DNA of 16,330 bases from JASEHD01 sp964471945. GTDB lineage: Bacteria; Bacteroidota; Ignavibacteria; UBA10030; SZUA-254. The translations under genes and the position numbers were made by a program. The notes beneath the pieces are model-generated. The model was not told the DNA's origin, ran no database searches, and saw nothing but the letters and a program-made list of their open reading frames with translations. Location of the stretch: the NCBI GenBank assembly GCA_964471945.1, contig CAYYIJ010000056.1:1-16330 (forward strand), read 5' to 3'. Below, piece by piece: positions 7,911 through 15,409 of the stretch (position 1 is the first letter of the stretch; the number at the start of each line of letters is the position of its first letter).

Positions 7911-8069
7911 ATGAACAAAGAAATATCCGATATAATGATGCTTTTAAGTTTTCTGTTTGGTTTCACAACTCTACTCGGTGTCGGATTTTTACTTTTATTG
8001 AAACGTCTTAAGAATTTACCATGGTGGGCATTAAGATTACGGGGAAGATTAGAAGATATACTTGATTAA
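7911..8069 (+). CDS. small single-span membrane protein, unknown function
   Basis: This 52-residue protein starts at an ATG with GGAA seven bases upstream (TTTTTGGAATTGAT before ATG). Residues about 8-29 (IMMLLSFLFGFTTLLGVGFLLL) form one membrane helix, followed by a basic, Trp-containing tail (KRLKNLPWWALRLRGRLEDILD). The positive tail suggests an N-out, C-in orientation. An in-frame TTG at 7857 would add another hydrophobic stretch, but it has no ribosome site. I do not recognise the family. The coding call rests on the plausible start, the membrane helix and the charged tail, so a chance ORF cannot be excluded. The upstream spacer 7765-7910 is AT-rich and shows no other gene. Confidence 0.45.
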   Translation: MNKEISDIMMLLSFLFGFTTLLGVGFLLLLKRLKNLPWWALRLRGRLEDILD

Positions 8070-8105
8070 TTTACTTACAAATGTTGATTTTCGCCCGATT
8101 ATTCT

Positions 8106-8122
8106 CTACATTCGGAATGTAG
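8106..8122. repeat. 17-bp perfect palindrome (8-bp arms, single central base)
   Basis: CTACATTC-G-GAATGTAG is a perfect inverted repeat in the spacer after the small membrane gene and before the transposase relic. As RNA it could form a 6-bp stem with a 5-base loop. It could be an operator, a weak terminator for the upstream gene, or a leftover of the inserted element. There is no T-tract to favour a terminator. Confidence 0.4.
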
Positions 8123-8164
8123 AAAATGGCTCAGATCTATCAACGATTATCAATATTGGATTAA

Positions 8165-8290
8165 GTGAAAGAAACGAAAATTGGGTTAAGAGATATTCTT
8201 GAGAGACAAGAACTTCCGCAACCAGGATTAAAACGAGGATACAAACCCGTGGATATCGTTATTTGCATCTTGGCTCGGAAAGCACGTTCA
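8165..8290 (+). pseudogene. relic of a transposase N-terminus, in frame with the downstream namZ gene
   Basis: The open frame ahead of the namZ ATG encodes KIGLRDILERQELPQPG followed by LKRGYKPVDIVICIL (about 8180-8272). This closely resembles the conserved N-terminal segment of IS1380-type (DDE group 1) transposases, which from memory reads like LPxPGSNRGYxPVxLIxxF. The match stops after the PVDIVICIL stretch, the following catalytic DDE domain is absent, and an in-frame TAA (8162-8164) lies just upstream. What remains is about 40 codons of a 400+ residue protein. It reads straight into the namZ gene without a stop, but it precedes that gene's signal peptide and so is probably not part of the functional protein. 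The family assignment comes from motif memory, not a search. Confidence 0.4.
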
Positions 8291-9538
8291 ATGAACACTA
8301 AAATTGATTTTTATGTGCCCTTTCTTTCTATCTGCATCATAACTGCTACCTTCTTTTCACAATTGTCTGCACAGGGAGTTCAAGTTGGGGCTGAACTTTT
8401 AATTGAAAAACATCTCGATTCATTAACCAATAAACGTGTCGGGATCATTTGTAATCACACCAGCGTGCTACCAAACGGAATTCATCTTGTAGATACACTT
8501 CAACGTTTGCGTGTTAACATCTCATCATTGTTTTCGCCTGAACATGGTATCCGAGGAGATGTTCCCGCCGGAGAGACGATAGAGAATCAAAAAGATTTGA
8601 TAACTGGCCTACCGATTTATTCCCTGTATGGGGGAACTCGGAAACCTTCACTGGAAATGCTGCTTGATGTCGACGTTCTAATTTTTGATATTCAAGATGT
8701 CGGCGCTCGATTTTATACGTACGCAAGCACTATGGCGTATTCGATGATGGCAGCGGCAGAGTATGGAAAGAAATTCATTGTATTAGATCGCCCAAATCCG
8801 ATAAACGGGATTGATATTGAAGGTCCAGTCATGGATCTTACCTTAATATCTTTTATTGGTTTATTTCCCATACCCGTGCGACACGGTTTAACAATCGGTG
8901 AAATAGCTATGATGATTGTTGGCGAAGGATACATCAATCCGTCGAATGTCGACCTTACAGTAATTCCGATGAAAGGGTGGAAAAGAACAATGTGGTACGA
9001 TGACACTGGATTACCTTGGATACCTCCTTCGCCAAATATGAAAACGCTTTCAACTGCAACGGTTTATCCAGGCACATGTCTTTTTGAGTCAACAAATATC
9101 TCTGAAGGCCGCGGTACAGATAAACCGTTTGAGTATATCGGTGGACCAAATCTGAACGATACGCTATTGGCTGATAGACTGAATAAATTATTACTTCCAG
9201 GTGTGATATTCTCACCAATTGAATTCACACCAATCACCGATTCAATGAAAGTCCAAAATCTAAAGCATAAAAATAAATTATGTCAGGGTGTTTTTGTCAA
9301 AGTAACCGATCGTACTAAATTTAAACCGGTACTGACAGGTATTATGATGATCAAAGCAATACAAGAACTATATCCAAAAAAAATCCAAATAAAAAAAGGA
9401 TTGCTTGATCGTTTGATAGGTGATGAAATCATATCAGAAAAAATATTTAAAGGAAAAATTAACAAAAATGTTTTAGACATGTTTTCAGAACAATTAAATC
9501 AATTCGAGAAAAATAGGTCTAAATATCTTCTCTATTGA
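8291..9538 (+). CDS. namZ: exported DUF1343/NamZ-type exo-beta-N-acetylmuramidase
   Basis: This 415-residue protein belongs to the DUF1343 family (GH171), whose characterised members (NamZ) remove MurNAc from the non-reducing ends of peptidoglycan fragments. Conserved blocks are RVGIICNHTSV (50-59), SPEHGIRGDVPAGE (82-95), FDIQDVGARFYTYAS (132-146), LDRPNPING (165-173), PIPVRHGLTIGE (193-204), WIPPSPNMKTLSTATVYPGT and ESTNISEGRGTDKPFEYIG. Residues 1-28 are a signal peptide ending LSAQG, so it acts outside the cytoplasm. I start at the ATG at 8291, with GGAAAG upstream, because the longer frame from GTG 8165 would bury the signal peptide behind 42 residues resembling a transposase fragment. 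It likely serves wall turnover or MurNAc recovery. The next genes also concern the cell wall, but a 78-base gap with a possible promoter separates them. Confidence 0.87.
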   Translation: MNTKIDFYVPFLSICIITATFFSQLSAQGVQVGAELLIEKHLDSLTNKRVGIICNHTSVLPNGIHLVDTLQRLRVNISSLFSPEHGIRGDVPAGETIENQKDLITGLPIYSLYGGTRKPSLEMLLDVDVLIFDIQDVGARFYTYASTMAYSMMAAAEYGKKFIVLDRPNPINGIDIEGPVMDLTLISFIGLFPIPVRHGLTIGEIAMMIVGEGYINPSNVDLTVIPMKGWKRTMWYDDTGLPWIPPSPNMKTLSTATVYPGTCLFESTNISEGRGTDKPFEYIGGPNLNDTLLADRLNKLLLPGVIFSPIEFTPITDSMKVQNLKHKNKLCQGVFVKVTDRTKFKPVLTGIMMIKAIQELYPKKIQIKKGLLDRLIGDEIISEKIFKGKINKNVLDMFSEQLNQFEKNRSKYLLY

Positions 9539-9616
9539 CCCGATATTTACAATATTTGGTATTCTTTCAAATTTTCATTATATTTTTACCGCTATAAATA
9601 ATAGTGTAGAGAGTTG

Positions 9617-10525
9617 ATGAATTCTGGTAATGTTCGTGAGAGAAAGGAAAAACGCGGGTACACATTTGTTATTGTCCCTGATGTAAAATCTGAGAAAACT
9701 CGAACATTTTCGACAACAAGGTGGGGATTTGTTTTGATGGCAATTTCGATATTCGTTGTTCTTGTAGCGCTGATCCTGGGACTGATTATTTACACACCCA
9801 TAGGTGCAAATTTACCAATCTCAAATCCAGTATTGGAACAGCAATATAATAAACAGATTTTCGAAATCCAGAAACAAGTAAAAAAACTTGTCCATGAACT
9901 CACTTCATTACGCAGTTATAATATTCAGATGAGAAAAGTGATGGGTGAACCTATCTCATCACAAGATAGTGCAATGATGACGAGCGGTGGAATAACGAAT
10001 ACACCGTTCGATACGATCTTCGATATTGATAAGGTAGATACGACCCACTTATCATCGAAAGAAGAAGATGGTTCAACATTACAAATACCAATATCACTCA
10101 TTTCGCTCCCTCTCGGAGAGAAAAATGAGGATGTTAAGAGTTATATCGGTATGTTGCCTTTGGTGATACCTGTTCGCGGATATATAACAAGAGAGTTTGA
10201 TGCTGCACAAATGCATTATGGGGTCGATTTTGCCGGCAAACAAGGAACACCAGTTTTCGCCTCGGCTGATGGTGTAGTAGTATTCGCAAATTGGACTTAC
10301 GAAGATGGATTTATGGTTATTATTGCCCATGAGCAGGGATATTTAACTGTTTATAAACACAATCATTCAATATTAAAAAATGTGGGAGATGTGGTGAGAC
10401 GAGCCGAGATTATTGCCTTACTTGGTAATACTGGAGAAAGAAGTACTGGCTCGCACCTTCACTTTGAGATATGGAAAAACGGTGTTGTTCAAAATCCAAA
10501 TAAATATTTACTAAATATCAAATAG
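9617..10525 (+). CDS. membrane-anchored M23 (LytM-type) peptidoglycan endopeptidase
   Basis: 302 residues. A basic cytoplasmic N-terminus leads to one membrane helix (about 37-59, GFVLMAISIFVVLVALILGLI), a short coiled-coil-like stretch (about 72-110), a linker, and a C-terminal M23 metallopeptidase domain (about 185-300). The zinc ligands look intact: H200 and D204 in HYGVD and H282 in HLHFE, with H280 and the YKHNH histidine as catalytic partners. GNTGERSTGSHLHFEIW is typical of Bacteroidota members. It should cleave peptide cross-links in the periplasm. A TTG lies immediately before the ATG, so 9614 is an alternative start. The bactofilin gene follows after 10 bases. Paired M23 peptidases and bactofilins shape cells in several bacteria (for example Csd1 with CcmA in Helicobacter), so a scaffold-directed hydrolase is likely. 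Confidence 0.88.
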   Translation: MNSGNVRERKEKRGYTFVIVPDVKSEKTRTFSTTRWGFVLMAISIFVVLVALILGLIIYTPIGANLPISNPVLEQQYNKQIFEIQKQVKKLVHELTSLRSYNIQMRKVMGEPISSQDSAMMTSGGITNTPFDTIFDIDKVDTTHLSSKEEDGSTLQIPISLISLPLGEKNEDVKSYIGMLPLVIPVRGYITREFDAAQMHYGVDFAGKQGTPVFASADGVVVFANWTYEDGFMVIIAHEQGYLTVYKHNHSILKNVGDVVRRAEIIALLGNTGERSTGSHLHFEIWKNGVVQNPNKYLLNIK

Positions 10526-10535
10526 AGGAAAGTTT

Positions 10536-10934
10536 ATGGCAATAAAAACTGAAATGGGGACTGAATTGAACCTAATCGCTGCTGGTACGATATTCGAAGG
10601 GAAACTAAGGACCCCCGGCAGTATAAGGATTGATGGACGAGTAATTGGTGAAGTTACAGCCACCCAAAACGTCTCTATTGGAAATTCCGGTGATGTGGAT
10701 GGAAATGTTTCAGCAAAAAATGTTACCATCGGTGGCAAGATAAAAGGAACGGTCATCGCCCAAGAAAAACTGGTATTCGAATCTAAAGCAAGTGTTCGCG
10801 GTGATATACGTGCAGCGAAGTTAGTAATAGACGAAGGTGCACTTTTCGATGGTAAGTGTGCTATGGCAGAGATAAAACCGATGCCGACCCTCGTTGAGCT
10901 GAAAACCGAAGCCCGCGCGGGACAAGAGCGATAA
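10536..10934 (+). CDS. bactofilin (polymer-forming cytoskeletal protein)
   Basis: This 132-residue protein is almost wholly the bactofilin domain (DUF583): short beta repeats of the form GxIxIDGRVxGxV, seen at GTIFEGKLRTPGSIRIDGRVIGEV, NVSIGNSGDVDGNVSAKNV, TIGGKIKGTVIAQEKLVF and ASVRGDIRAAKLVIDEGALFDGKCAM, flanked by short tails. These form a right-handed beta helix that polymerises without nucleotide, often at the inner membrane, to position wall enzymes. GAGGAAAG upstream is one of the best ribosome sites in the window. It sits between the M23 peptidase (10 bases upstream) and atpZ (7 bases downstream), so it is almost surely co-transcribed with both. Confidence 0.93.
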   Translation: MAIKTEMGTELNLIAAGTIFEGKLRTPGSIRIDGRVIGEVTATQNVSIGNSGDVDGNVSAKNVTIGGKIKGTVIAQEKLVFESKASVRGDIRAAKLVIDEGALFDGKCAMAEIKPMPTLVELKTEARAGQER

Positions 10935-10941
10935 GGGTATT

Positions 10942-11193
10942 ATGGAGAAACCAGAACAAGCGTCTAAAGAATCAGGTTTCTCACAATACGGAAAAGCACT
11001 GCGCTCTGCTGGACCTTTATTCGGTTCCGGAATTCAACTTGCGGCATCCGTTGTCTTAATGTTTTTCATAGGTCGTTGGCTTGATAGTGAATTCAATACG
11101 TACCCATGGCTCATGCTCATTGCGATTTTCTTTGGTCTCGGAGCTGGGCTGTATAATTTTGTAAAAATTGTAACTAGAATTGAGAAAAAATAA
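10942..11193 (+). CDS. atpZ: AtpZ/AtpI-family F-ATPase assembly accessory protein
   Basis: This 83-residue protein has two membrane helices (about 27-44, FGSGIQLAASVVLMFFIG, and 54-75, YPWLMLIAIFFGLGAGLYNF) joined by a short RWLDSEFNT loop, the pattern of the AtpZ/AtpI family (PF09527). GSGIQLAASVV and the G-rich second helix are typical. Family members help F-ATPase assembly or c-ring formation, and Mg2+/Ca2+ transport has been proposed. It leads the ATP synthase genes and is followed after 2 bases by the second small membrane gene. Confidence 0.85.
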   Translation: MEKPEQASKESGFSQYGKALRSAGPLFGSGIQLAASVVLMFFIGRWLDSEFNTYPWLMLIAIFFGLGAGLYNFVKIVTRIEKK

Positions 11194-11195
11194 GA

Positions 11196-11585
11196 ATGAA
11201 AATTGATTGGTCGTTCCCAAAACAAATTATCATTGCGATTATAGCGATTGGATTTGTGGGAGCGTATCCGCTATGGAAGTTCGGAACATCAATGGTTATC
11301 GAAAGTGTTATAGTAGGTGCCGTTCTTACAACAGTCAACATCTTGCTTGGATATGCAGCAATTGAATATTCTTATGATAAATCGGTTTCCACATTTTTCA
11401 AAGTTGTGATTGGTGGGATGGGGATTCGATTATTGTTAATGGCGATTGCACTTGTTGTTTTCATAAAAATTTTCAACTTCCATATTTCAGCATTTATTGG
11501 TGCCATAGGAATTTTTTATATTGTGTTCCTAACGTTAGAAGTTATATATATTCAGAAAAAAATAAATATTAAAAATCAAAATTAA
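11196..11585 (+). CDS. AtpI-like four-helix membrane protein of the ATP synthase operon
   Basis: 129 residues with four predicted membrane helices at about 9-28, 35-55, 68-90 and 92-116 (for example IIIAIIAIGFVGAYPLW and AFIGAIGIFYIVFLTLEVIYI) and a basic tail. Position and topology match the variable AtpI/AtpR-like proteins between atpZ and atpB in many operons, which aid c-ring assembly. Sequence conservation is low, so the assignment rests mainly on context. It begins 2 bases after atpZ. Confidence 0.65.
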   Translation: MKIDWSFPKQIIIAIIAIGFVGAYPLWKFGTSMVIESVIVGAVLTTVNILLGYAAIEYSYDKSVSTFFKVVIGGMGIRLLLMAIALVVFIKIFNFHISAFIGAIGIFYIVFLTLEVIYIQKKINIKNQN

Positions 11586-11590
11586 GATAA

Positions 11591-12511
11591 GTGTTCTTAA
11601 CTAATCCAGATACATCTATTCAAAATATAGTATCCGATTCACTTCATACCGCAGCTCAAACTGGCGGGCACGGCGAGAGCGGTGGAAATCTGTTTACTCA
11701 ATTATTACATCACGTTTACGATTCTAACGAATTGGATTTACCATTCATTGGTCACATTAATCTTCCTCATTTTGCTCCAATACAATTCGGAGATGTTACT
11801 ATCGATGTATCAATAACCAAACATGTTGTTTTCCTTTGGGTCGCTGCGATCATACTAATTATTCTTGCAGTAACAGCCGCTCAAAAAAATTCTAAACGTG
11901 ACGTTCCGAGCGGATTTGGCAATCTCATGGAAGTTTTTATCCTCTTTATTCGCGACGAGGTTGTACAACCCAATATGGGCAGAGATGGCATAAAATATCT
12001 GCCCTATCTTCTTACAACTTTCTTCTTTATCCTCATCATGAATTTAGCTGGATTAGTTCCCTATGGCTCAACTTCTACCAGTAACGTTAGTGTTACTGGT
12101 GCCTTGGCGTTGATCGCATTCATCATGATTCAATCATCGGCAATCCGAGCCCACGGGTTAGGTCAATATTTAAAACATCTGACCGGTGGTGTTCACTGGA
12201 TACTATGGCCCATCATGGTTCCGATCGAGGTTTTAGGGTTATTTACAAAACCATTCGCACTGATGATTCGTTTATTCGCTAACATGATAGGTGGACATAT
12301 CGTAATTATTTCATTAATCGGGCTAATTTTCGTTTTCCAATCTTGGTTTATCGTACCAATCCCAATTTTATTTGTTCTAGGAATCAGCTTACTGGAACTG
12401 TTTGTCGCTTTTTTACAGGCATATATATTTACAATGTTAACATCACTCTTCATGGGTCTCGGTATGCAAGCGGCTCATGAAGAAAACACACATAATGAAA
12501 CTGAACACTAA
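11591..12511 (+). CDS. atpB: F-type ATP synthase subunit a
   Basis: This 306-residue membrane subunit forms the proton half-channels against the c-ring. The essential arginine is R227 in PFALMIRLFANMIGGH, and the last helices carry FVAFLQAYIFTMLTSLFMG, both hallmarks of the family. About 75 mostly soluble residues precede the first membrane helix (79-96), longer than the E. coli protein but usual in Bacteroidota relatives. The N-terminus and the extreme C-terminus (HEENTHNETEH) are rich in His. The only reasonable start is a GTG 5 bases after the previous stop, with a weak ribosome site; the next in-frame ATG lies beyond the first membrane helix. Confidence 0.95.
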   Translation: MFLTNPDTSIQNIVSDSLHTAAQTGGHGESGGNLFTQLLHHVYDSNELDLPFIGHINLPHFAPIQFGDVTIDVSITKHVVFLWVAAIILIILAVTAAQKNSKRDVPSGFGNLMEVFILFIRDEVVQPNMGRDGIKYLPYLLTTFFFILIMNLAGLVPYGSTSTSNVSVTGALALIAFIMIQSSAIRAHGLGQYLKHLTGGVHWILWPIMVPIEVLGLFTKPFALMIRLFANMIGGHIVIISLIGLIFVFQSWFIVPIPILFVLGISLLELFVAFLQAYIFTMLTSLFMGLGMQAAHEENTHNETEH

Positions 12512-12542
12512 TATATTACTAATTATTTATAGGAAAAATAGA

Positions 12543-12770
12543 ATGGAACCAAACGCATTAGGATACCTTGCCGCCGGTATTGGCGCGGGGATCACTGTAA
12601 TCGGCGCCGGAATCGGAATCGGTAAACTTGCTGCTGCTGCAATGGAAGCAAGCGGTCGGCAACCGGAAGTCGCAGGACAAGTTCGAACTTCAATGCTGAT
12701 TGCAGCCGCATTAATCGAAGGTGCTACTTTTTTCGCACTTGCGATTTGCATTATACTTGCAACCAAATAA
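12543..12770 (+). CDS. atpE: F-type ATP synthase subunit c
   Basis: This 75-residue hairpin of two membrane helices joined by the conserved polar loop ASGRQPE (about 36-42) forms the rotor ring. Helix 1 is the Gly-rich GAGITVIGAGIGIG. Helix 2 carries the ion-binding carboxylate E59 in AALIEGATFFALA. The residues that make Na+-binding c subunits distinctive (Gln in helix 1, Ser after the Glu) appear as Ile and Gly here, so proton coupling is inferred. The ATG at 12543 follows AGGAAAAATAGA and is preferred to an upstream in-frame ATG inside atpB. Confidence 0.96.
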   Translation: MEPNALGYLAAGIGAGITVIGAGIGIGKLAAAAMEASGRQPEVAGQVRTSMLIAAALIEGATFFALAICIILATK

Positions 12771-12781
12771 TGATATAATTT

Positions 12782-13267
12782 ATGCTTAGTCCCAATCCCG
12801 GATTAATTATCTGGACCATAATTACTTTCATACTTCTTCTTTTAATTCTGAAGAGGTTTGCCTGGAAACCATTACTCGATGCTTTGCAAAAACGTGAACA
12901 AACAGTTAAGGATGCACTCGAGCGCACCGAAAAGGCAAAAATGGAAGCTGAAAGAATTTTAGAGGAAAACCGTAAGCAATTTGAACGTGCCGAACAAGAA
13001 GGACAACGCATTCTCAACGAGAGCCGTTCTTTAGCCGAGAAGCTGAAGGATGATATCGTCGAGAAAGCTAATTCTCAATCACGAAAGATGATTGAATCAG
13101 CTAAGCAGGAGATTAATCGTGATAAAGAAGCCGCTATGGGACAACTTAGGGATGAGATCGCCAACCTTGCAATTCAGGCAGCCGGCAAAATTCTCGATGA
13201 ATCACTCGACGAGCAAAAACACCGCAAGTTAGTTGATTCTTATCTTAAAGAACTTCCAAAGAATTGA
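12782..13267 (+). CDS. atpF: F-type ATP synthase subunit b
   Basis: This 161-residue peripheral-stalk subunit has one N-terminal membrane helix (about 7-24, GLIIWTIITFILLLLILK) followed by RFAWKPLLDALQKRE, as in the family. A long charged coiled coil (about 35-140) comes next, ending in the LAIQAAGKILDESLDEQKHRKLVDSYL segment that binds subunit delta. There is a single b gene, with no b' visible nearby. It lies 11 bases after atpE with a poor ribosome site, and atpH follows 6 bases downstream. Confidence 0.95.
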   Translation: MLSPNPGLIIWTIITFILLLLILKRFAWKPLLDALQKREQTVKDALERTEKAKMEAERILEENRKQFERAEQEGQRILNESRSLAEKLKDDIVEKANSQSRKMIESAKQEINRDKEAAMGQLRDEIANLAIQAAGKILDESLDEQKHRKLVDSYLKELPKN

Positions 13268-13273
13268 TAAGCA

Positions 13274-13819
13274 ATGAGTAATCTTCGTACGGCACACCGC
13301 TATGCACTCGCTATTTTTGGAGTTGCTGAAGAGGTGAACAAACTCGAAGTTGTGTGTAAAGACTTTGAGTTTGTTGGAAAAATTATTAGAGAATCTCCTG
13401 ACTTTAATCTTTTTTTGAAAAATCCAATTATCACCAAAGAGAAGAAAAAACGAGTTTTTTCAGAACTATTATCGAGCAGGGTCAGTGATGTAACATTGAA
13501 TTTTATTACATTGCTTTCATCAAAAAATAGGGAAGCATTGTTGCCAGAGATAATAGCCCAGTTCAACAAACTTCGAGATGAAAAATTAGGTATTCTCGAC
13601 GTAACAGCACGAACAGCGATAAAATTTACCTCGGCACAGGAGTTAGAGCTTGTTCGTCAGTTGGGAAGTGCAACCAAGAAAAAAGTTCGGGTGAAATATA
13701 TTATTGAACCATCTTTAATAGGCGGTTTTTCAGTCCAATTTGAAGATACCGTGTGGAATGCAAGTGTCCAACACCAATTAGAACTTCTCAAAATAAAGTT
13801 AACTGAAAATGTTAGATAG
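13274..13819 (+). CDS. atpH: F-type ATP synthase subunit delta (OSCP)
   Basis: This 181-residue protein has the OSCP/delta layout: an N-terminal helical domain starting RTAHRYALAIFGVAEE, the LKNPIITKEKKKRVFSELL block (48-66), and the C-terminal part ending IEPSLIGGFSVQFEDTVWNASVQHQLELLK. It links the b stalk to the top of the alpha/beta hexamer. Length is normal. Confidence 0.94.
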   Translation: MSNLRTAHRYALAIFGVAEEVNKLEVVCKDFEFVGKIIRESPDFNLFLKNPIITKEKKKRVFSELLSSRVSDVTLNFITLLSSKNREALLPEIIAQFNKLRDEKLGILDVTARTAIKFTSAQELELVRQLGSATKKKVRVKYIIEPSLIGGFSVQFEDTVWNASVQHQLELLKIKLTENVR

Positions 13820-13858
13820 AATTAATTTATAAATATTAAGTATTAAAAGGATCTATTG

Positions 13859-15406
13859 ATGGCAGAAGTTAGACCTGACGAAATATCCGCAATACTGCGG
13901 AAGCAACTTTCTGGTTTTGAAAAAGACGTTGATATTTACGATGTAGGTACAGTCCTCCAAGTTGGAGATGGAATTGCTCGTGTGTATGGACTTTCTAAAG
14001 TCATGGCAAGCGAGCTGGTCGAATTTCCAAATGGTGTCTTCGGGATGGTGTTAAATCTCGAAGAAGATAATGTTGGATGTATTCTTTTTGGAGAAAGCAC
14101 ACTTATCAAAGAAGGGGATGCAGTTAAGCGTACTGGCAGGGTTGCATCAATGCCTGTCGGTGAATCAATGCTTGGGCGCGTTATCAATCCACTCGGACAA
14201 CCGATTGATGAACGTGGTCCGATAAAAACCGACAAATATTTACCGATCGAGCGTAAAGCTCTGGGTGTAATTCAACGACAACCCGTGAAAGAGCCGCTTC
14301 AAACTGGTATCAAAGCAGTCGATGCTATGATCCCCATTGGACGAGGGCAGCGTGAACTGATAATTGGCGACCGACAAACAGGAAAGACCGCTGTAGCAAT
14401 TGATACAATCATCAATCAAAAAAATACTCACACTGAAGAAGCGAAACGTCTCGGTATCAATCCCATGTACTGCATCTATGTTGCTATTGGTCAAAAAGGT
14501 TCAACCGTTGCCCAAGTTGTGGCAAAGTTAGAAGAAGAAGGTGCAATGGATTATACAACTGTAATAATGGCAACTGCCAGCGATCCATCACCGCTGCAAT
14601 TTATCGCTCCTTATTCAGGTGCCACCTTAGGAGAATTTTTCCGCGACAGCGGCAGACATGCTGTTGTAATCTACGACGATCTCTCTAAACACGCACAAGC
14701 TTATCGTCAGGTATCTCTCCTTCTCCGTCGGCCACCCGGGCGAGAAGCATACCCTGGTGATGTTTTCTATCTCCACTCAAGATTATTAGAGCGTGCCTCA
14801 AAACTAAGCGATGAGCTTGGAGCAGGAAGTTTGACTTCGCTTCCAATTATCGAAACTCAGGCAAACGACGTCTCGGCTTATATCCCAACAAATGTAATAT
14901 CAATAACCGATGGTCAGATATATCTTGAACCAAATTTATTTAATTCAGGTGTACGCCCCGCTATCAACGTTGGTATTTCTGTATCTCGTGTCGGTGGAAG
15001 CGCGCAGATTAAAGCAATGAAAAAAGTGGCAGGTCGGTTACGCCTGGACCTCGCACAATATCGGGAGCTTGAAGCTTTTGCCAAGTTTGGCTCCGATCTC
15101 GATAAAGCTACACAAGCTCAACTTCGTCGAGGCTCACGGTTAGTGGAATTACTGAAACAAGGTCAATACGTTCCCATGACGGTCGAGAAGCAGATTGTAA
15201 GCATATTTGTCGGCACAAATGGATATTTAGATGAGATTCCACTCGAGCATGTTCAGCGATTTGAACGGGAATTTTTAGAGTCAATGGGTTTAAAACATAA
15301 AGATATCATGGATGAAATTGCAGATAAAAAAGACTTATCAGACGACCTACAGAAAAATCTACATTCAATTGTAAAAGTTTTTGCAGCAGCATTTAAAGTT
15401 TCCTAA
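13859..15406 (+). CDS. atpA: F-type ATP synthase subunit alpha
   Basis: This 515-residue protein is the non-catalytic nucleotide-binding subunit of F1. It has the N-terminal beta barrel (about 25-92), a Walker A GDRQTGKT (170-177), the conserved YVAIGQKGSTVAQ, a Walker B region VVIYDDLSKHAQAYRQ, and the family signature PAINVGISVSRVGGSAQ, whose Arg is the arginine finger completing the beta-subunit site. AAAAGGA lies 8-9 bases before the start. An adjacent TTG at 13856 is an alternative start, but ATG is preferred. A 39-base gap separates it from atpH, one of the two longest in the ATP synthase run, and atpG begins 3 bases after its stop. Confidence 0.97.
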   Translation: MAEVRPDEISAILRKQLSGFEKDVDIYDVGTVLQVGDGIARVYGLSKVMASELVEFPNGVFGMVLNLEEDNVGCILFGESTLIKEGDAVKRTGRVASMPVGESMLGRVINPLGQPIDERGPIKTDKYLPIERKALGVIQRQPVKEPLQTGIKAVDAMIPIGRGQRELIIGDRQTGKTAVAIDTIINQKNTHTEEAKRLGINPMYCIYVAIGQKGSTVAQVVAKLEEEGAMDYTTVIMATASDPSPLQFIAPYSGATLGEFFRDSGRHAVVIYDDLSKHAQAYRQVSLLLRRPPGREAYPGDVFYLHSRLLERASKLSDELGAGSLTSLPIIETQANDVSAYIPTNVISITDGQIYLEPNLFNSGVRPAINVGISVSRVGGSAQIKAMKKVAGRLRLDLAQYRELEAFAKFGSDLDKATQAQLRRGSRLVELLKQGQYVPMTVEKQIVSIFVGTNGYLDEIPLEHVQRFEREFLESMGLKHKDIMDEIADKKDLSDDLQKNLHSIVKVFAAAFKVS

Positions 15407-15409
15407 TAC

